Assembly: GCA_963969495.1 (NCBI GenBank)
Contig: OZ018318.1
Span: 99,758,641-99,822,640 of the forward strand
Source: Ceratothoa steindachneri
Taxonomy: Eukaryota > Arthropoda > Malacostraca > Isopoda > Cymothoidae
Direction: 5' to 3'
DNA length: 64,000 bases
Within the stretch, counting starts at the first letter, position 1. Each line of letters opens with the position of its first letter. The notes beneath the pieces are model-generated. The model searched no databases and was not told where the DNA came from. It saw only the letters and a list, made by a program, of their open reading frames with translations. A program made the translations under genes and the position numbers. This document shows positions 53,884 through 64,000 of the stretch, piece by piece.

Positions 53884-56800
53884 TTAAAATAAAAATTTGA
53901 AAACAAAACAACGATAAAAAGGGAAGATAACAACAATTAGGAAGCAAGCTCCGGCATCAGGGCGAGGACCCCCTCCTCCCAGCACAAGAGCGTGGGACCT
54001 ACAAAGAAAACAACAATAACAAAAAACAAAACAAAACATAGTTAAATAAAAGGGAGAAGGCCGGCCTCCCCCCAAAAGTCTATCAGTCCACCAGTCAATG
54101 AGCACGCACTCGTCCCGAGTACAAGGGACAGGCGGTAGCGACCCGCCCAACCGGTACCGGGACAGGTAACGTGCGCAAAGATCCCCCAGACTGGGACATT
54201 CAACAAGAATGTGCAGAATAGTCTCTGGGACAACGCAGTCTGCACAGTAGGGTGCTGGCAAGCGCTCTATCAAATGGAGGTGCGTCCCGCGAATGTGCCC
54301 AATTCGGAGACGACAGAAAGCAACCTGAAGCCTTCGCGGCATTGGGGGGTAGGTCTATGGGAACAGTTGGGGCGCAATGGCACGCAACTTTAAGTTCCCA
54401 TCAAAAGCCTCCTATCTTCTTTGCCAAACAGATTGAAGAGCTGCCCCTATTCCTGCTATGTAGTTGGTGTGAGGAAGAGCAAAACGCTGGTCCAGTCGCA
54501 GTCCTCCGGACTATTTGGCGCCCTCATTCCCCGCAATTCCTACATGTCCAGGAACCCAGCAGAAGATAATCTCGACATCCGCCCGGCTCGCCAAAACTGT
54601 GGCGTCACGGATATCGCGAAGCAGGGAAGGCGGAGATTTCAATGCCCCGAGAGCACTCAGGGTGCTTTGTGAGTCGCTATAGATCACAATCCGGTCTCCG
54701 AAGAGGGCACGACGCGTAATCTCCCGTAGAGCACCGCTGACTTCAAATAGTAGGGATACGGGGTGGAAGCCGACCCCCTCTTCGGACTTGGAGCCATCCG
54801 TATACACTGGCACGGTTCCAGGGTGACCCGAGGTGTGCTCCAAAAAGGTCAAACGCAATACTCCCGGCGCTGTAAAAGTTTTAGGAGCAGATGCGTGGCG
54901 ACAAATAGACCAAATGTGGTACCCTCCAGGGTGGTGTCCTAGGCAGAACCAGGGGCACCACGGGCCCGAAAGCTATACCTAGCTCTCGAAGAAGTTTCCT
55001 GGCCCTAATCCCAAAGGGCTTGCGGCATAGGCACCGTCGAAATCAGCTGCGAATGCAGTGAGAGCTGTTGGCGACTGAGGGAGGCGCCGGGCTCGCGCGT
55101 ATAGGCGAGTGATGAACTGTGCGCGGCGTAGAGGAAGTGGCATTTACCCAGCATCGACCAACAGGCTCTTAATGGTGAAAGTGCGGAAGGCACCGGTCGC
55201 AAGGAGAAGGCCGGTGTGGTGGATCGAGTCCACCTTCCGCAATAAACGCTCAGCGGCGGATGCATAAAACTCGCATCCGTAGTCGAGCTTCGAACAAACA
55301 ATGGCTCAATAAAAAAGTAAGGCAGTAGACCTATCAGCGCCCCAAGCGCTGAACGTCACGGAGCGGAGAATATCCAGGGCGCGGGTACAAGAGACCCTAA
55401 GGCTGCGAATATGAGCCTCCCAGGTGAGGCGTCGGTCGAATACAAGACCAAGGAAACGGTGCGATTCAACCAGTTCCAGGCGCACCCCATTAAGAAACAA
55501 ATCTGGGTCGGGGTGGAGCCGTGGATGGCGGCAGAAGTGCACCACCTTAGTCTTGGCCAAAGAAAACCGAAACCTGTGCGCTTCGGCATAGCGAGAGACG
55601 CGGTTCAATGCCTGTTGGAGTCGACGCTCCAGAGTTGGCATCTGGGCCGCGCCAAAAGAGATCGAAAGGTCGTCCAAGTAGTGTAGGGAGAACATCTTCC
55701 AGCAGCACCGAGGTGATGCCGTTGATGCTCAGGGCAAAGAGTGCGACACTGAAGACACTTCCCTGCGGGACAGCTCTTCCTGCTCTATTGAGCCGGAGGG
55801 CGCTCCCCCCACCTGTACGCGAATCGACGATCTCGCAAAAATTCAGATATAAACATTGGGAGGCGTCCCCTCGCCCCCATCGTGTGGAGAGTCTCCATGA
55901 TACCGTATTTCCATGCGGTATCATAGGCCTTCTCCAGATTCAAAAACACCGTGGTGTAGTGCTGTCTACGAAGGAAGGCATGACAGACGGCATTTTCCAG
56001 TCGGAGCAGAGCATCCGACGTGGTTCAATTTCTCCATCAACTTGCACACGCAAGAGGTTAGAGAGATTGGGCAGAAACCGGCCGGAGTAGAGTGATCTCT
56101 CCCCGATTTGCGAAGAGGGAGCAGAGTAGCGATTCGCCAGGAATCTGGGAACAAACAATGATCCTGTTGAACAAATCTAACAGAAAGGCCATGCCTCGCT
56201 CACCCAGGTGTCGAAGCATGGCGTACGGGACATCGTCCGGACCATGGGCGGTGTCCGCGCACAAAACAAGAGCGGAACGCAACTCACTCACAGTAAACCT
56301 GTCATTGAAGGGTTCTCCGCCTCTGGAGGTAAAGTCCAGTCGGCGGCCTTCCGCGACATCACGACGTGCATTGAATGCTGGCGGAGCAGCATCCCGGCAA
56401 GAGAATGCGGAGAAAGTGGTCGCGAAGGATTTCGCCACGGGGACACGGGGTCCAAGATTTCAGTCCCATTCTCCTGGAGAACGGGAGGGGGTCTCCTGCG
56501 AGAACTTGCCCCGAATCCTTTTGACTCGCTTCCACACCTCTGCTAGAGGGGTCTGCCCGTTAAGTGAAGACACGTATACCCACCAAGAAGAGCGGCGGGT
56601 GTGCTTCGAAATATACCGGAACCTAGCCTTAGCCCGACGAAATTCAGCGACAGTGAAATCGTTCGGGCGGTGCTTATAGCGCATGTAGGCATAACGCTTC
56701 TGTTTGAGGGCCGTCTCACACTCGGCCGACCACCACGGAAGTGGACGGCGTGCAAAACGGCTAGACGTTCTGGGAATAGTAGCCAGGCCCGCGGCTATGA

Positions 56801-57590
56801 GGTTATCGGAGAACTCAACGGCCTCATCTACCGACCTAAACTCCTCGACTGAGATAGAGAATTCAATCATTTCCTGAAATGCAGGCCACCGCGCCCGTAC
56901 CAAGCACCACCGAGGTGGTCTCTCAGGCGGCAGTTGCCCTGAAAATGATATTTGAATGGGAAAGTGATCACTACCATGGAGGTCATCGACCACCCCCCAA
57001 TCAAAATCAGGCTGTGCATCCGAAGAGCACAAGGAAAGATCAAGGCAAGAAAATGAAGCGGTTCTCGGGCAGTGATGCATAAACTCATCCACATTTAGGA
57101 CACCCATCTCAAGCTCTTCGAAAAGATCGGCAAGGATTTGTCCCCTGGGATTTATTGAGTAATCGCCCCAGAAAGATTGTCTGCTGTTCAGATCTCCATG
57201 CAAGAGAAAGGGCCTCGGCAACCGTGCCACGACACGGCGGAAGTCCACCGCGTCGAAGTCAGCTGACGGTGGAATGTACGTAGAAATAACAGTATACCTC
57301 CTATCCAGGTGAAGCTGCACAGCCACTGTCTGAAAGAAGGTATCTAAAGTGAAAGGAAGAACGAAGACATCATGCCGGGTGTAAACTGCGCATCCCCCAG
57401 CCCGGCCATCTCGTGGTGGTGGGGTCGCAAAACCCTTATACCCCAGGAGGGTGGGCAGGGGGCATGCGACTAGCATGGTCTCCTGCAGAAAAATGGCTAA
57501 TGGGAAATGAGATGAAACAAGCCTGGCAGTTCCTCCCAGTTGGCCGGGAATCCATGGCTATTACATTGAAGGAATATGCCCTCCAGGCCT
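53884..57590 (-). pseudogene. LINE-I ORF2: endonuclease, reverse transcriptase, RNase H
   Basis: The endonuclease is almost intact: ISTYIPPSADFDAVDFRRVV, LLHGDLNSRQSFWGD, FSCLDLSLCSSDAQPDFDWG and GSDHFPIQISF. Reverse transcriptase: SELRSALVLCADTAHGPDDV, AMLRHLGERGMAFLLDLFNR, VPQGSVFSVALFALSINGI and the catalytic HYLDDLSISF (YLDD rather than the usual YADD) near 55690. RNase H: VYTDGSKSEEGVGFHPVSLL, DRIVIYSDSQSTLSAL and WVPGHVGIAGNEGAK. The tail has FCRLRIGHIRGTHLHLIERL, then the CADCVVPETILHILVECP Cys-His motif. Frameshifts near 56450, 55920, 55600, 55300 and 54850-54500, and several stops, inactivate it. The start is approximate. Confidence 0.9.
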
Positions 57591-57776
57591 AGCTTGGACG
57601 AGACGTGGGGGTACTCTTTGAAAAGAAGACCCTCATAGGAATGCCCATACACTTTCCGGAGGCAGAACCCCGGGTGCTGTCGACCGGACAGTGCGCTGAA
57701 GGCGCTGTCACCTTTGTGGACTTATTGGGAGAGGTTGGGCTCACCATGTGTCTTTTCCTCCTTCAGCCTCGAAACG

Positions 57777-59077
57777 TTAGGTGAGCGTTGCGGCTGGGTG
57801 TGAACCCTTTGTGCCACCAGCTTTACCAGGGGAGTGCCCGGGTTGAGTAGAACACGTGGAAACAAACGTGCTCATTGGCCTGGATGGGCCAGGAGCAGAG
57901 GGTGTCTTTCTAACCATTGAGGCATATGACGTTCCAGGCAGAGCCGGGCGTGCTAGGACCAAGTCTTTAGCCTCGCGGAATGAGAGTCGATCCTGGGCCT
58001 AAATGGCCAGGGTTTCTTTCTCAAGGAGATATGCACCACATTGCTTTGAAGAAGCTGGGTGTGGCTCTCGGCAATTGACACACTTGGCCACACACAATTT
58101 GGACTTATCATGTGCGGCCTTGGAGCAATTTACACATACTTTGGGTGATACCAACTTTGCACGTCTACATGAATGATTCATATGGCCAAAACGGTGACAG
58201 TAATAGCACCTCCGCGGCAGTGGCACGAATGCCTTCACGTGGTAGCGATACCAACGGGACACATCGACTCAGGGAGCTTGTCACAGTCGAATGCGACGAA
58301 GAGTGTAGGGGTGGGTCTCGAGTCCCCTCCTGTTTTCTCATCACACGTTCGACCTTGACCGCCCCATGGTTGGCCCAGCTCTAAGGTGATGTCCTCTATG
58401 GAGTAGTCAATGAGTTCCCTTGCATAAACTACTCCTTTCACATAGTTCATAGTAGAGTGCGATGTCACACTCACCAGGGTGCCATCAAGTGTCCGAAGAG
58501 CACTTATCTTGGCCGCGGCAGAGGGATTCGCCACATTGGCCAGAAGTTGCCCATCCGAGAAAAGGGGTCACCTTCGGCTCTTTACCAATTACACTAGCTA
58601 ATGCTCTCCTCTGATGGATCATGTTGCCCTTGGCCAACATGCTGTCATCAGTGGAGCGAATAATGAGGAAGTGTTTAAAGCCAGCAGGCTCGAAAATGCC
58701 AGGTAACCCTTTGAATGAGGGGCCCCAGTTATCAAGGCTCTGCCCTGCACACTTTTGGTCATAGTCAGGGGCTCTGCACATGAGGGAGGAGGGCCAGATA
58801 TGCCGATCTTGGCTTGGTCACTTACCGAAATGGCAGCAGATCCATCCATCCCTGCAGATGGAGGTGAGCCCAGAGTCTTTTTAGTCTTTTTTTTTTTAGG
58901 AAAGGATAGCGGGGAATAAACCCTCTTCTTTCCTCTGCTGACAGGTGCCCCCAGGCCAGAAGGATCGGCCTCAGCAAAGTCCTTCTCCGAGATAGAGAAG
59001 GTCCTGGCAGTCGTAGGGGCACCGGTCAGAGGAGGAGATCTCCCCCCTCCTTGTACTGCCTTGGAAACCCTAGCCAT
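57777..59077 (-). pseudogene. LINE-I ORF1, zinc-knuckle RNA-binding protein
   Basis: From ATG 59077: MARVSKAVQGGGRSPPLTGA, RKKRVYSPLSFPKKKKTKK-like basic stretch, SVSDQAKIGISGPPPS. After a frameshift come GIFEPAGFKHFLIIRSTDDS, MIHQRRALASVIGKEPKVT, then (other frame) TMNYVKGVVYARELIDYSIE. Near 58220 the CCHC-type knuckles CYYCHRFGHMNHSCRRAK and CVNCSKAAHDKSKLCVAKCV-NCREPHPASSKQC are seen. The C-terminal part runs PALPGTSYASMVRKTPSAPG to a stop near 57777. At least three frameshifts. ORF1 proteins of I/Jockey LINEs coat the element RNA through such knuckles. Confidence 0.85.
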
Positions 59078-59345
59078 TTGAGGGGGACCTTACATAGGAG
59101 CGGACTCAAGTTTGGTGCTTGGCACCAAGCCAGATTTGCTCTCATAGAAGGTCCTACTGTCTGAGGCTGGGTTGCCTCAAGGACAATGTCTATCCCAGGT
59201 GGGGACTCCATTTGGCCATCGCTACCCAGGACATCACGTCTTATTAGCGCAGTGTCTTTAGTCTAGGTTTAATATTCTAGCCAGCAGGTCTTTTGAGGGA
59301 AGTGCCTGAAGGGGCCTGGCTTCCATCTCTTCCCTAAGGGGTTTG

Positions 59346-59764
59346 CCCTACTGAGCCGCTTCAAGTCTTTAGGGTCTTGCTTGTGTGTAATGGCATTGGA
59401 GCTTTCGATTAAACTCCATGATTGAGATTGTTTTTTTTTTATTATTATACAGCACTCATCTATGATAAATTATAAAAACAGAACATGAAACAAAAACAAA
59501 AGAGCAACAAGATAAATAAATATAAAGGTACACACAGGTGCTGGAAAGGCAGCCTTCTCCTTCCAGAGCTTGAGCATTAAGGGGGACCAAAGTCAGAACT
59601 GTGAGTTGTTGTATATAGAAATCATTAGAACAAACATTTGTAATATCAAAAGTGAGAAAAAAAGAGAATAGAAATCCTGGGAATCCTGGAATTTGAGCTG
59701 AGCCAATCAGTAATGAGTTCTGTGGCACATGCCATGACTTTCATTTTCTTTCATATATCTATGT
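59346..59764. other. Junction with a T-run and possible LINE-I 3' scrap
   Basis: A T-run at 59431-59440 followed by acagcactcatc and an A-rich stretch resembles the 3' end of LINE-I on the minus strand, as at 53826-53960. If so, a 5'-truncated copy lies directly upstream of the near-full-length copy in the same orientation. Confidence 0.35.
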
Positions 59765-60215
59765 TATAGTTCGGGTTTTACTTGGGCATTTTCTGTTTTG
59801 TTTTCCTCCGGTTTAGTTTTTAGTTTTGGATACTTTGCCACTTTTATTTATGCTTTTCTTGTTTTCCTTGGTTTTTTAGTTTGGGGCACCTCGCCTCATT
59901 TATTTACACTTTTCTTTTCTTTTGGTTTTTCCATTTTTTTAATAGTTTGGGGCCTTTCACCCTTTACATATAAACCCTTTTCTTGTTTTCCTTCATTTTT
60001 TAGTTTGGGGCACTTCGCCTCTTTTATTTAAACTTTTCATTTTGTTTTTTCCTTTGTTTATTATTTTTGGGCACTTCGCTGCTTTTATTTACACATTTCT
60101 TGTTTTGTTGTTTTCCTTCATATTTTAGTTTGGGGTACTTCGCCTCTTTTGTTTACATCTTTACTTTTGTAACATCTTGTAGATCTTAATCTGGGCATTT
60201 CCCTTCTTTTGTTTT
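59765..60215. repeat. T-rich minisatellite, about 60-bp unit, seven copies
   Basis: The core agtttggggcacttcgcctc followed by ttttatttacacttttc... and ttgttttccttc recurs at about 59825, 59877, 59942, 60002, 60064 and 60127, with degenerate units at both ends. Unit length varies from about 52 to 65 bases. Variation between units suggests an old array. Confidence 0.9.
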
Positions 60216-60845
60216 TAGTTTCTATATCCAGTTTTATGCTCTTGATTTTGTAGCATGTTCCTTGTAATGTTTCTAAGTGCAAATTAGTTGTATGTTTCCT
60301 CTTGCAGTTTCTTCCACTTGGAAATAACAATGTTCTCTCAACTGTGTGATGCTTTTGTTTGGGTAATGGGTATACTACCACAAACCCATTTTACCTCTAT
60401 GAAGCCTACCACACATTTTATCACTTACTCCATAATTAAAAGAAATGCGAAGACTGTAACAACTGACATATGTAAGTTCTTTGCATCATTCAAAATCAAT
60501 TGTATATAGTCAAAAATTTCTAAAGCAAGCAAATACGCTAATTCTAGAAGTGGCTCAAATAATGTCATCGAACTGTTTAAGCCGTTGCCACTCTCAGATC
60601 CGCCAACACAAGATAATTTAGCCTATATTTCTCTTCTTTAGGTGAGTGACAGTAAATTGCATGCATTTGTCTGAGAGAGAGAGATGGCGGGATTTAGATA
60701 AAGATTGAGGATCAATGATGCGAAAAAGTTCATTGGTCAATTTGTGAACTCCATAGAAATGAAATCAACCTTCGTCCTCTGATCAGAAGTACCTTTTCCT
60801 CATCCCCAAATCCATTCACAGCAGGAAAATTGATTCACAACTTAA
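60216..60845. other. Spacer, nothing recognised
   Basis: No coding or repeat structure recognised. (GA)-rich DNA at about 60672-60686. Confidence 0.35.
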
Positions 60846-60849
60846 AATT

Positions 60850-61440
60850 TTGGAGCTAGGACCCATTTCGCACTTCAAGTGGTTGACTTTAGCCTGCCGC
60901 CTTGGCGCAACTTACCTCTCTGAGCATCCTTTTGAAGGTAAAGTTAAGAAAAACCTGCACTCCCTCATCTTCTACATCATCACCAACTACATTTATTGTT
61001 GGTTTGCGATCAAAACTCACCACATATTTCTGACGCCACCAATCCCATTCTTTTCCAAATCAAATGCCTCTGCCTTCTTCCTCAATCAACTTAAGACATG
61101 GTATTCCTTCTACATCAAATCATGGAATGCACACCCATAAAATTTGCTCATCTCTCTCCTCTGTGAGGATGATCCAAATCTCTGCGCCTTTGTCATTTGC
61201 AAGATTATGGATGGACCTTCACCAAGGGAACGATGTTGGTGACAAATCATGAGAAAATTGGCTCTTTCTCCCCTTAACTTCAATGTGAACAACACTGCTG
61301 AACTCATTGATTGAGATTCAGTTACGATTTACAAGTTTAACCTCTTGTGATCTCACCATCACTGAACTTCATGATTTGATTGTCAGCAAATTTGAATTGC
61401 CATCATTTCAACGCACTCCCAATCAATGGAGCGCCTGATT
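60850..61440 (+). pseudogene. Broken ORF of an uncharacterised invertebrate protein family
   Basis: The first frame reads MELGPISHFKWLTLACRLGA then TYLSEHPFEGKVKKNLHSLI. After frameshifts follow LLCEDDPNLCAF-like, QGNDVGDKS, SPLNFNVNNTAELID and CDLTITELHDLIVSKFELPS. The pieces lie in a sensible order in three frames, as in a decayed gene. From memory they resemble a large family of hypothetical arthropod and cnidarian proteins often found near transposons. I cannot name a function. There are no catalytic motifs or membrane segments that I would trust. Confidence 0.4.
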
Positions 61441-61699
61441 CATGAATTAAAAAGTGAACATAAGAAGATAAGAAAAGAAGGAGACTGCAAAAGACCATTC
61501 ATAACCTACACTTGGCAGCTCCTGTTCCAGTCAACACACAAAAGATTTCTTACCAGAGAAAAGTCATCAACATTGACCCTTTAAGGAGTTCGTCAGATCT
61601 AATCTACAATAAACATAAAATGCATCCAGAGGATTATGTCCATTCATGCAACCGCAAAATATAATCTCCTCACTCCTTAGAAAAATATATACATATGTA

Positions 61700-64000
61700 C
61701 ATAAAAAAAAAAAGGTCAGTCCCATCTAGCAGCTTCATCCATATATTTATCTAATCTATTCTTAAAACTACCCAGAGAGGAGGCTTCTATCACATGTCTA
61801 GTGAGCCTATTCCATTGATCTACAACACAATTTGTAAACCAATTCCTCCCAATCTCCTTCCTAAACCTATACTTATCAAGCTTAAACCCATTGCTACGTG
61901 TTCTGACATGTTCACTAAGTATAAGAACCTTACCCAGATCCCCTTTATTATATCCTTTTACCCATTTGGAGACTTCAATCAATTTCCCTCTGACTCTTCT
62001 CCTTTCCAATGTGTGTAGATTTAGTTTTCTGAGCCTTTCACCATAAGGTAAGTTCCTTAGCCCACCAACCATCTTTGTCATCCTTCTCTGCACAGACTCA
62101 AGCAAATCAATATCCTTCCTATAATATGGTGACCAAAATTGTACTGCATAGTCTAGATGAGGCCTAACTAGCGCCAGATACAGTTTTAGAATGACTTCAG
62201 CACTCTTATTGCTTACACTCCTCCTAATGAATCCCAATATCCTATTAGCTTTATTCTTAGCATTTAGGCATTGCTTTCTAGGACGAAGGTCTGAACTTAC
62301 CAAAATACCCAAGCCCCTCTCACAATCGGTCCTACCTAAAATTCTCCCATTTAATTTATAACTATTTAATGGATTATTTCTACCTATACTAAGTACACTA
62401 CATTTGTCTATGTTAAACTTCATTTGCCATTTCTCGGCCCAATTGGACAGAATGGTCAATTCCTCCTGCATTACAACAGCATCAGAATCAGCCCTAATGG
62501 CCCTACCTAGCTTAGTATCATCAGCAAATTTACTCAGGTCACTACTTATATCTATGTCAAGATCATTAATATAAATTAAGAATAGCAAGGGACCTAAAAC
62601 AGATCCTTGCGGAACTCCACTGCTAACACCCCCCCACTCAGATTTAACTCCATCTATACTAACTCTTTGCTGTCTGTCACCAAGCCATGACTGAATCCAC
62701 CTAAATATACTGCCATCGATCCTGTGTGCTTTAACTTTGCTCAGAAGCCGTAAGTGTGGCACTCGATCAATAGCCTTACTAAAGTCCAGGTATAAAATAT
62801 CATAGTTTTCATCATTATCTGCTGCTTCATACACCTTACTATAAAAAGACAGCAAATTAGTCAGACAGGATTTACCCTTACTAAAGCCATGCTGTGATTC
62901 TTTTATCAACTTATGCTTATCCAAGTGATCTCTAATATTCCTTGCTATAATAGATTCCATCATTTTTCCTACCACTGATGTCAAACTTACTGGTCTGTAA
63001 TTAGACATATTTGTTTTATCCCCTTTCTTAAATATAGGTATCACATTGTCTTTCTTCCATGCCACTCTCCAATGATTTTCTAAAGATGCATGCTAGGGGC
63101 TCACTTAACACATCCTTACATTCTTTGAAAATTCTAGGAAAGACCTCATCAGGACCGGGTGCTTTACTACTTTTGATTTTATCAATTTCCTTTGTCACTA
63201 TCTCCTTTGTGATCAACATATCCTTTAATTTCTCTTCATCATTACCCCGAAAGATCATTGACACCTCAGGTATATTTAGAGTATCCTCCTGTGTAAATAC
63301 TGAGAAAAAAGTCATTTAGCATTCCAGCCATTGAGTCCCTATCACTTACTAATTCTCCATTGGAATTTATAAGTGGGCCTATTTTATCTCTAACCTTAGT
63401 TTTGTATAATTGATAAAAACTTTTAGGATCTTCCTTTGCCCTATTTGCCACTTTAATTTCATAATTTCTCCTTGCTACTCTAATTAACTTTTTAACATCT
63501 CTTGCTAGTTCATTATATCTCTGCCTTAAGTGATCCTCTCCATTTTTTATTTTCCTATAAATGCCCTTTTTAATGCCAATATAATGCTTAATTTTATCTG
63601 TCATCCATTTTGGGTCATTATTTTTAGTCCTAATCTCCTTATATGGAATGTTAATCATCTGACCTGTAATTAATTGCTCAATTATTCTTTCATACTCCTC
63701 TTCAATTGTAATCTCTTCCTCCTGGTGATTATTGTCTCCACTAACTGATATCATTGAATCTATTCCTGATTTGATTTCATTGCCTGGTTTCTGTACAACT
63801 GCCTCCAGGTAAGTCCTTAGCCCATTATAATTTGCTCTTCTAAAGTCAGGAATTGTAACATTGTTCATGCTACTATCACTACCATTCCATTTCATCTTGA
63901 ATCTAATTTCCCAATGGTCCCTATTACCCAAATTTCCTCCAATCTCCGTATCCTTAATAACTTCTTCCCTATTTGTCAGAACTAAATCCAGTATATTATT
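61700..64000 (-). mobile_element. CR1-like LINE, youngest copy, runs off the window
   Basis: On the minus strand a long, only slightly damaged ORF2 ends at 61716, followed by a T-run and tatgtacatatgtata, a short near-repeat. There is no poly-A, in line with CR1 3' ends. It extends beyond position 64000, where the endonuclease should lie. Compared with the other CR1 pieces here (6.5-8.3, 36.4-38.1 and 45-47 kb) it is far better preserved. Confidence 0.9.
61716..64000 (-). pseudogene. CR1-like ORF2, reverse transcriptase with frameshifts
   Basis: The C-terminal 449 codons are open: WKKDNVIPIFKKGDKTNMSN, YRPVSLTSVVGKMMESIIAR, DILYLDFSKAIDRVPHLRLL (Ala-Phe-Asp of the family is Ala-Ile-Asp), GVPQGSVLGPLLFLIYINDL, FADDTKLGRAI (catalytic DD), then LVRPHLDYAVQFWSPYYRKD and VVDQWNRLTRHVIEASSLGS. 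Upstream, in two other frames, are KSSKAPGPDEVFPRIFKECK and KWMTDKIKHYIGIKKGIYRK, then LGNRDHWEIRFKMKW, the linker that follows the endonuclease. Frameshifts lie near 63060 and 63290. NNILDLVLTNREEV-like codons at the window edge are the endonuclease end. The N-terminal half lies outside. Confidence 0.9.

Larger units (their letters stand above)
53826..59345 (-). mobile_element. LINE-I, near-full-length copy
   Basis: This is the best copy of the RNase H-bearing LINE family that litters this window. On the minus strand the order is 5' untranslated region (about 59345-59078), ORF1 with zinc knuckles, ORF2 with endonuclease, reverse transcriptase, RNase H and Cys-rich tail, then a 3' untranslated end and an A-run at 53826-53834. 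It interrupts the gypsy remnant on its 3' side. No target duplication is evident. Confidence 0.88.

Noticed and set aside
59760..60215. Open frame of 77 Phe-rich codons as a membrane protein
   Set aside because: It is the translation of the T-rich minisatellite.
1..64000. CRISPR arrays, operons, Shine-Dalgarno sites or riboswitches
   Set aside because: The window is clearly eukaryotic; no regularly spaced identical repeats or prokaryotic gene organisation were seen.

Overview
This is a eukaryotic, animal-type genomic window made almost entirely of transposable elements. The signs are large AT-rich stretches, (TA)n microsatellites, spliceosomal intron boundaries, and broken copies of LINE, LTR, Tc1/mariner, hAT and piggyBac elements. 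The mix (CR1-like and RNase H-bearing I/Jockey-type LINEs, mariner, piggyBac, many hAT families) suggests an arthropod, perhaps a crustacean. That is inference; no diagnostic host gene or rRNA is present. I found no tRNA, rRNA, CRISPR array or prokaryotic operon.

Layout. 0.4-4.1 kb: a C-rich broken LINE. 5.1-6.1 kb: a piggyBac transposase pseudogene. 6.5-8.3 kb: a CR1-like LINE end split by a hAT element with a perfect 8-bp target duplication. 8.8-16.3 kb: a LINE endonuclease fragment, then an old hAT (hAT-1) that contains a second intron-bearing hAT (hAT-2) and a further AT-rich insertion. 16.3-21.0 kb: a LINE RNase H fragment split by a 3.8-kb TIR element with an unclassified transposase, itself split by a 910-bp mariner. 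21.1-23.5 kb: ORF1 of the local LINE-I family, split by a tRNA-derived SINE.

23.7-27.1 kb holds the most interesting object. It is a compact retroelement with two open, overlapping reading frames. ORF1 carries PPAY motifs; ORF2 has reverse transcriptase and RNase H but no integrase or recombinase that I can see. It is flanked by 244-bp inverted arms. A TATA box at its right end is placed so that the predicted transcript start has the same 33 bp that begin the element on the left. A 470-bp hAT-like MITE follows.

28-38 kb holds further LINE pieces, a 270-bp direct duplication, head-to-tail LINE-I debris and a Tc1-like element inside a CR1-like reverse transcriptase. 38.9-50.8 kb carries three small phase-compatible exons on the minus strand, coding for a Q/N/P-rich sequence with NPF motifs. 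These are the only likely host coding sequence, and their 11.4-kb intron is filled with LINE-I copies, a 1.5-kb foldback hAT-like element inside a CR1 ORF1, and a large hairpin between TA repeats. 52.3-53.8 kb is a decayed Ty3/gypsy element, 53.8-59.3 kb a near-full-length LINE-I copy, 59.8-60.2 kb a minisatellite, and 61.7-64.0 kb a young CR1-like LINE running off the window end.

Apart from the candidate host exons, nothing here forms a cooperating gene set. The value lies in the nested insertions, which give a relative chronology, and in the unusual 23.7-27.1 kb retroelement.
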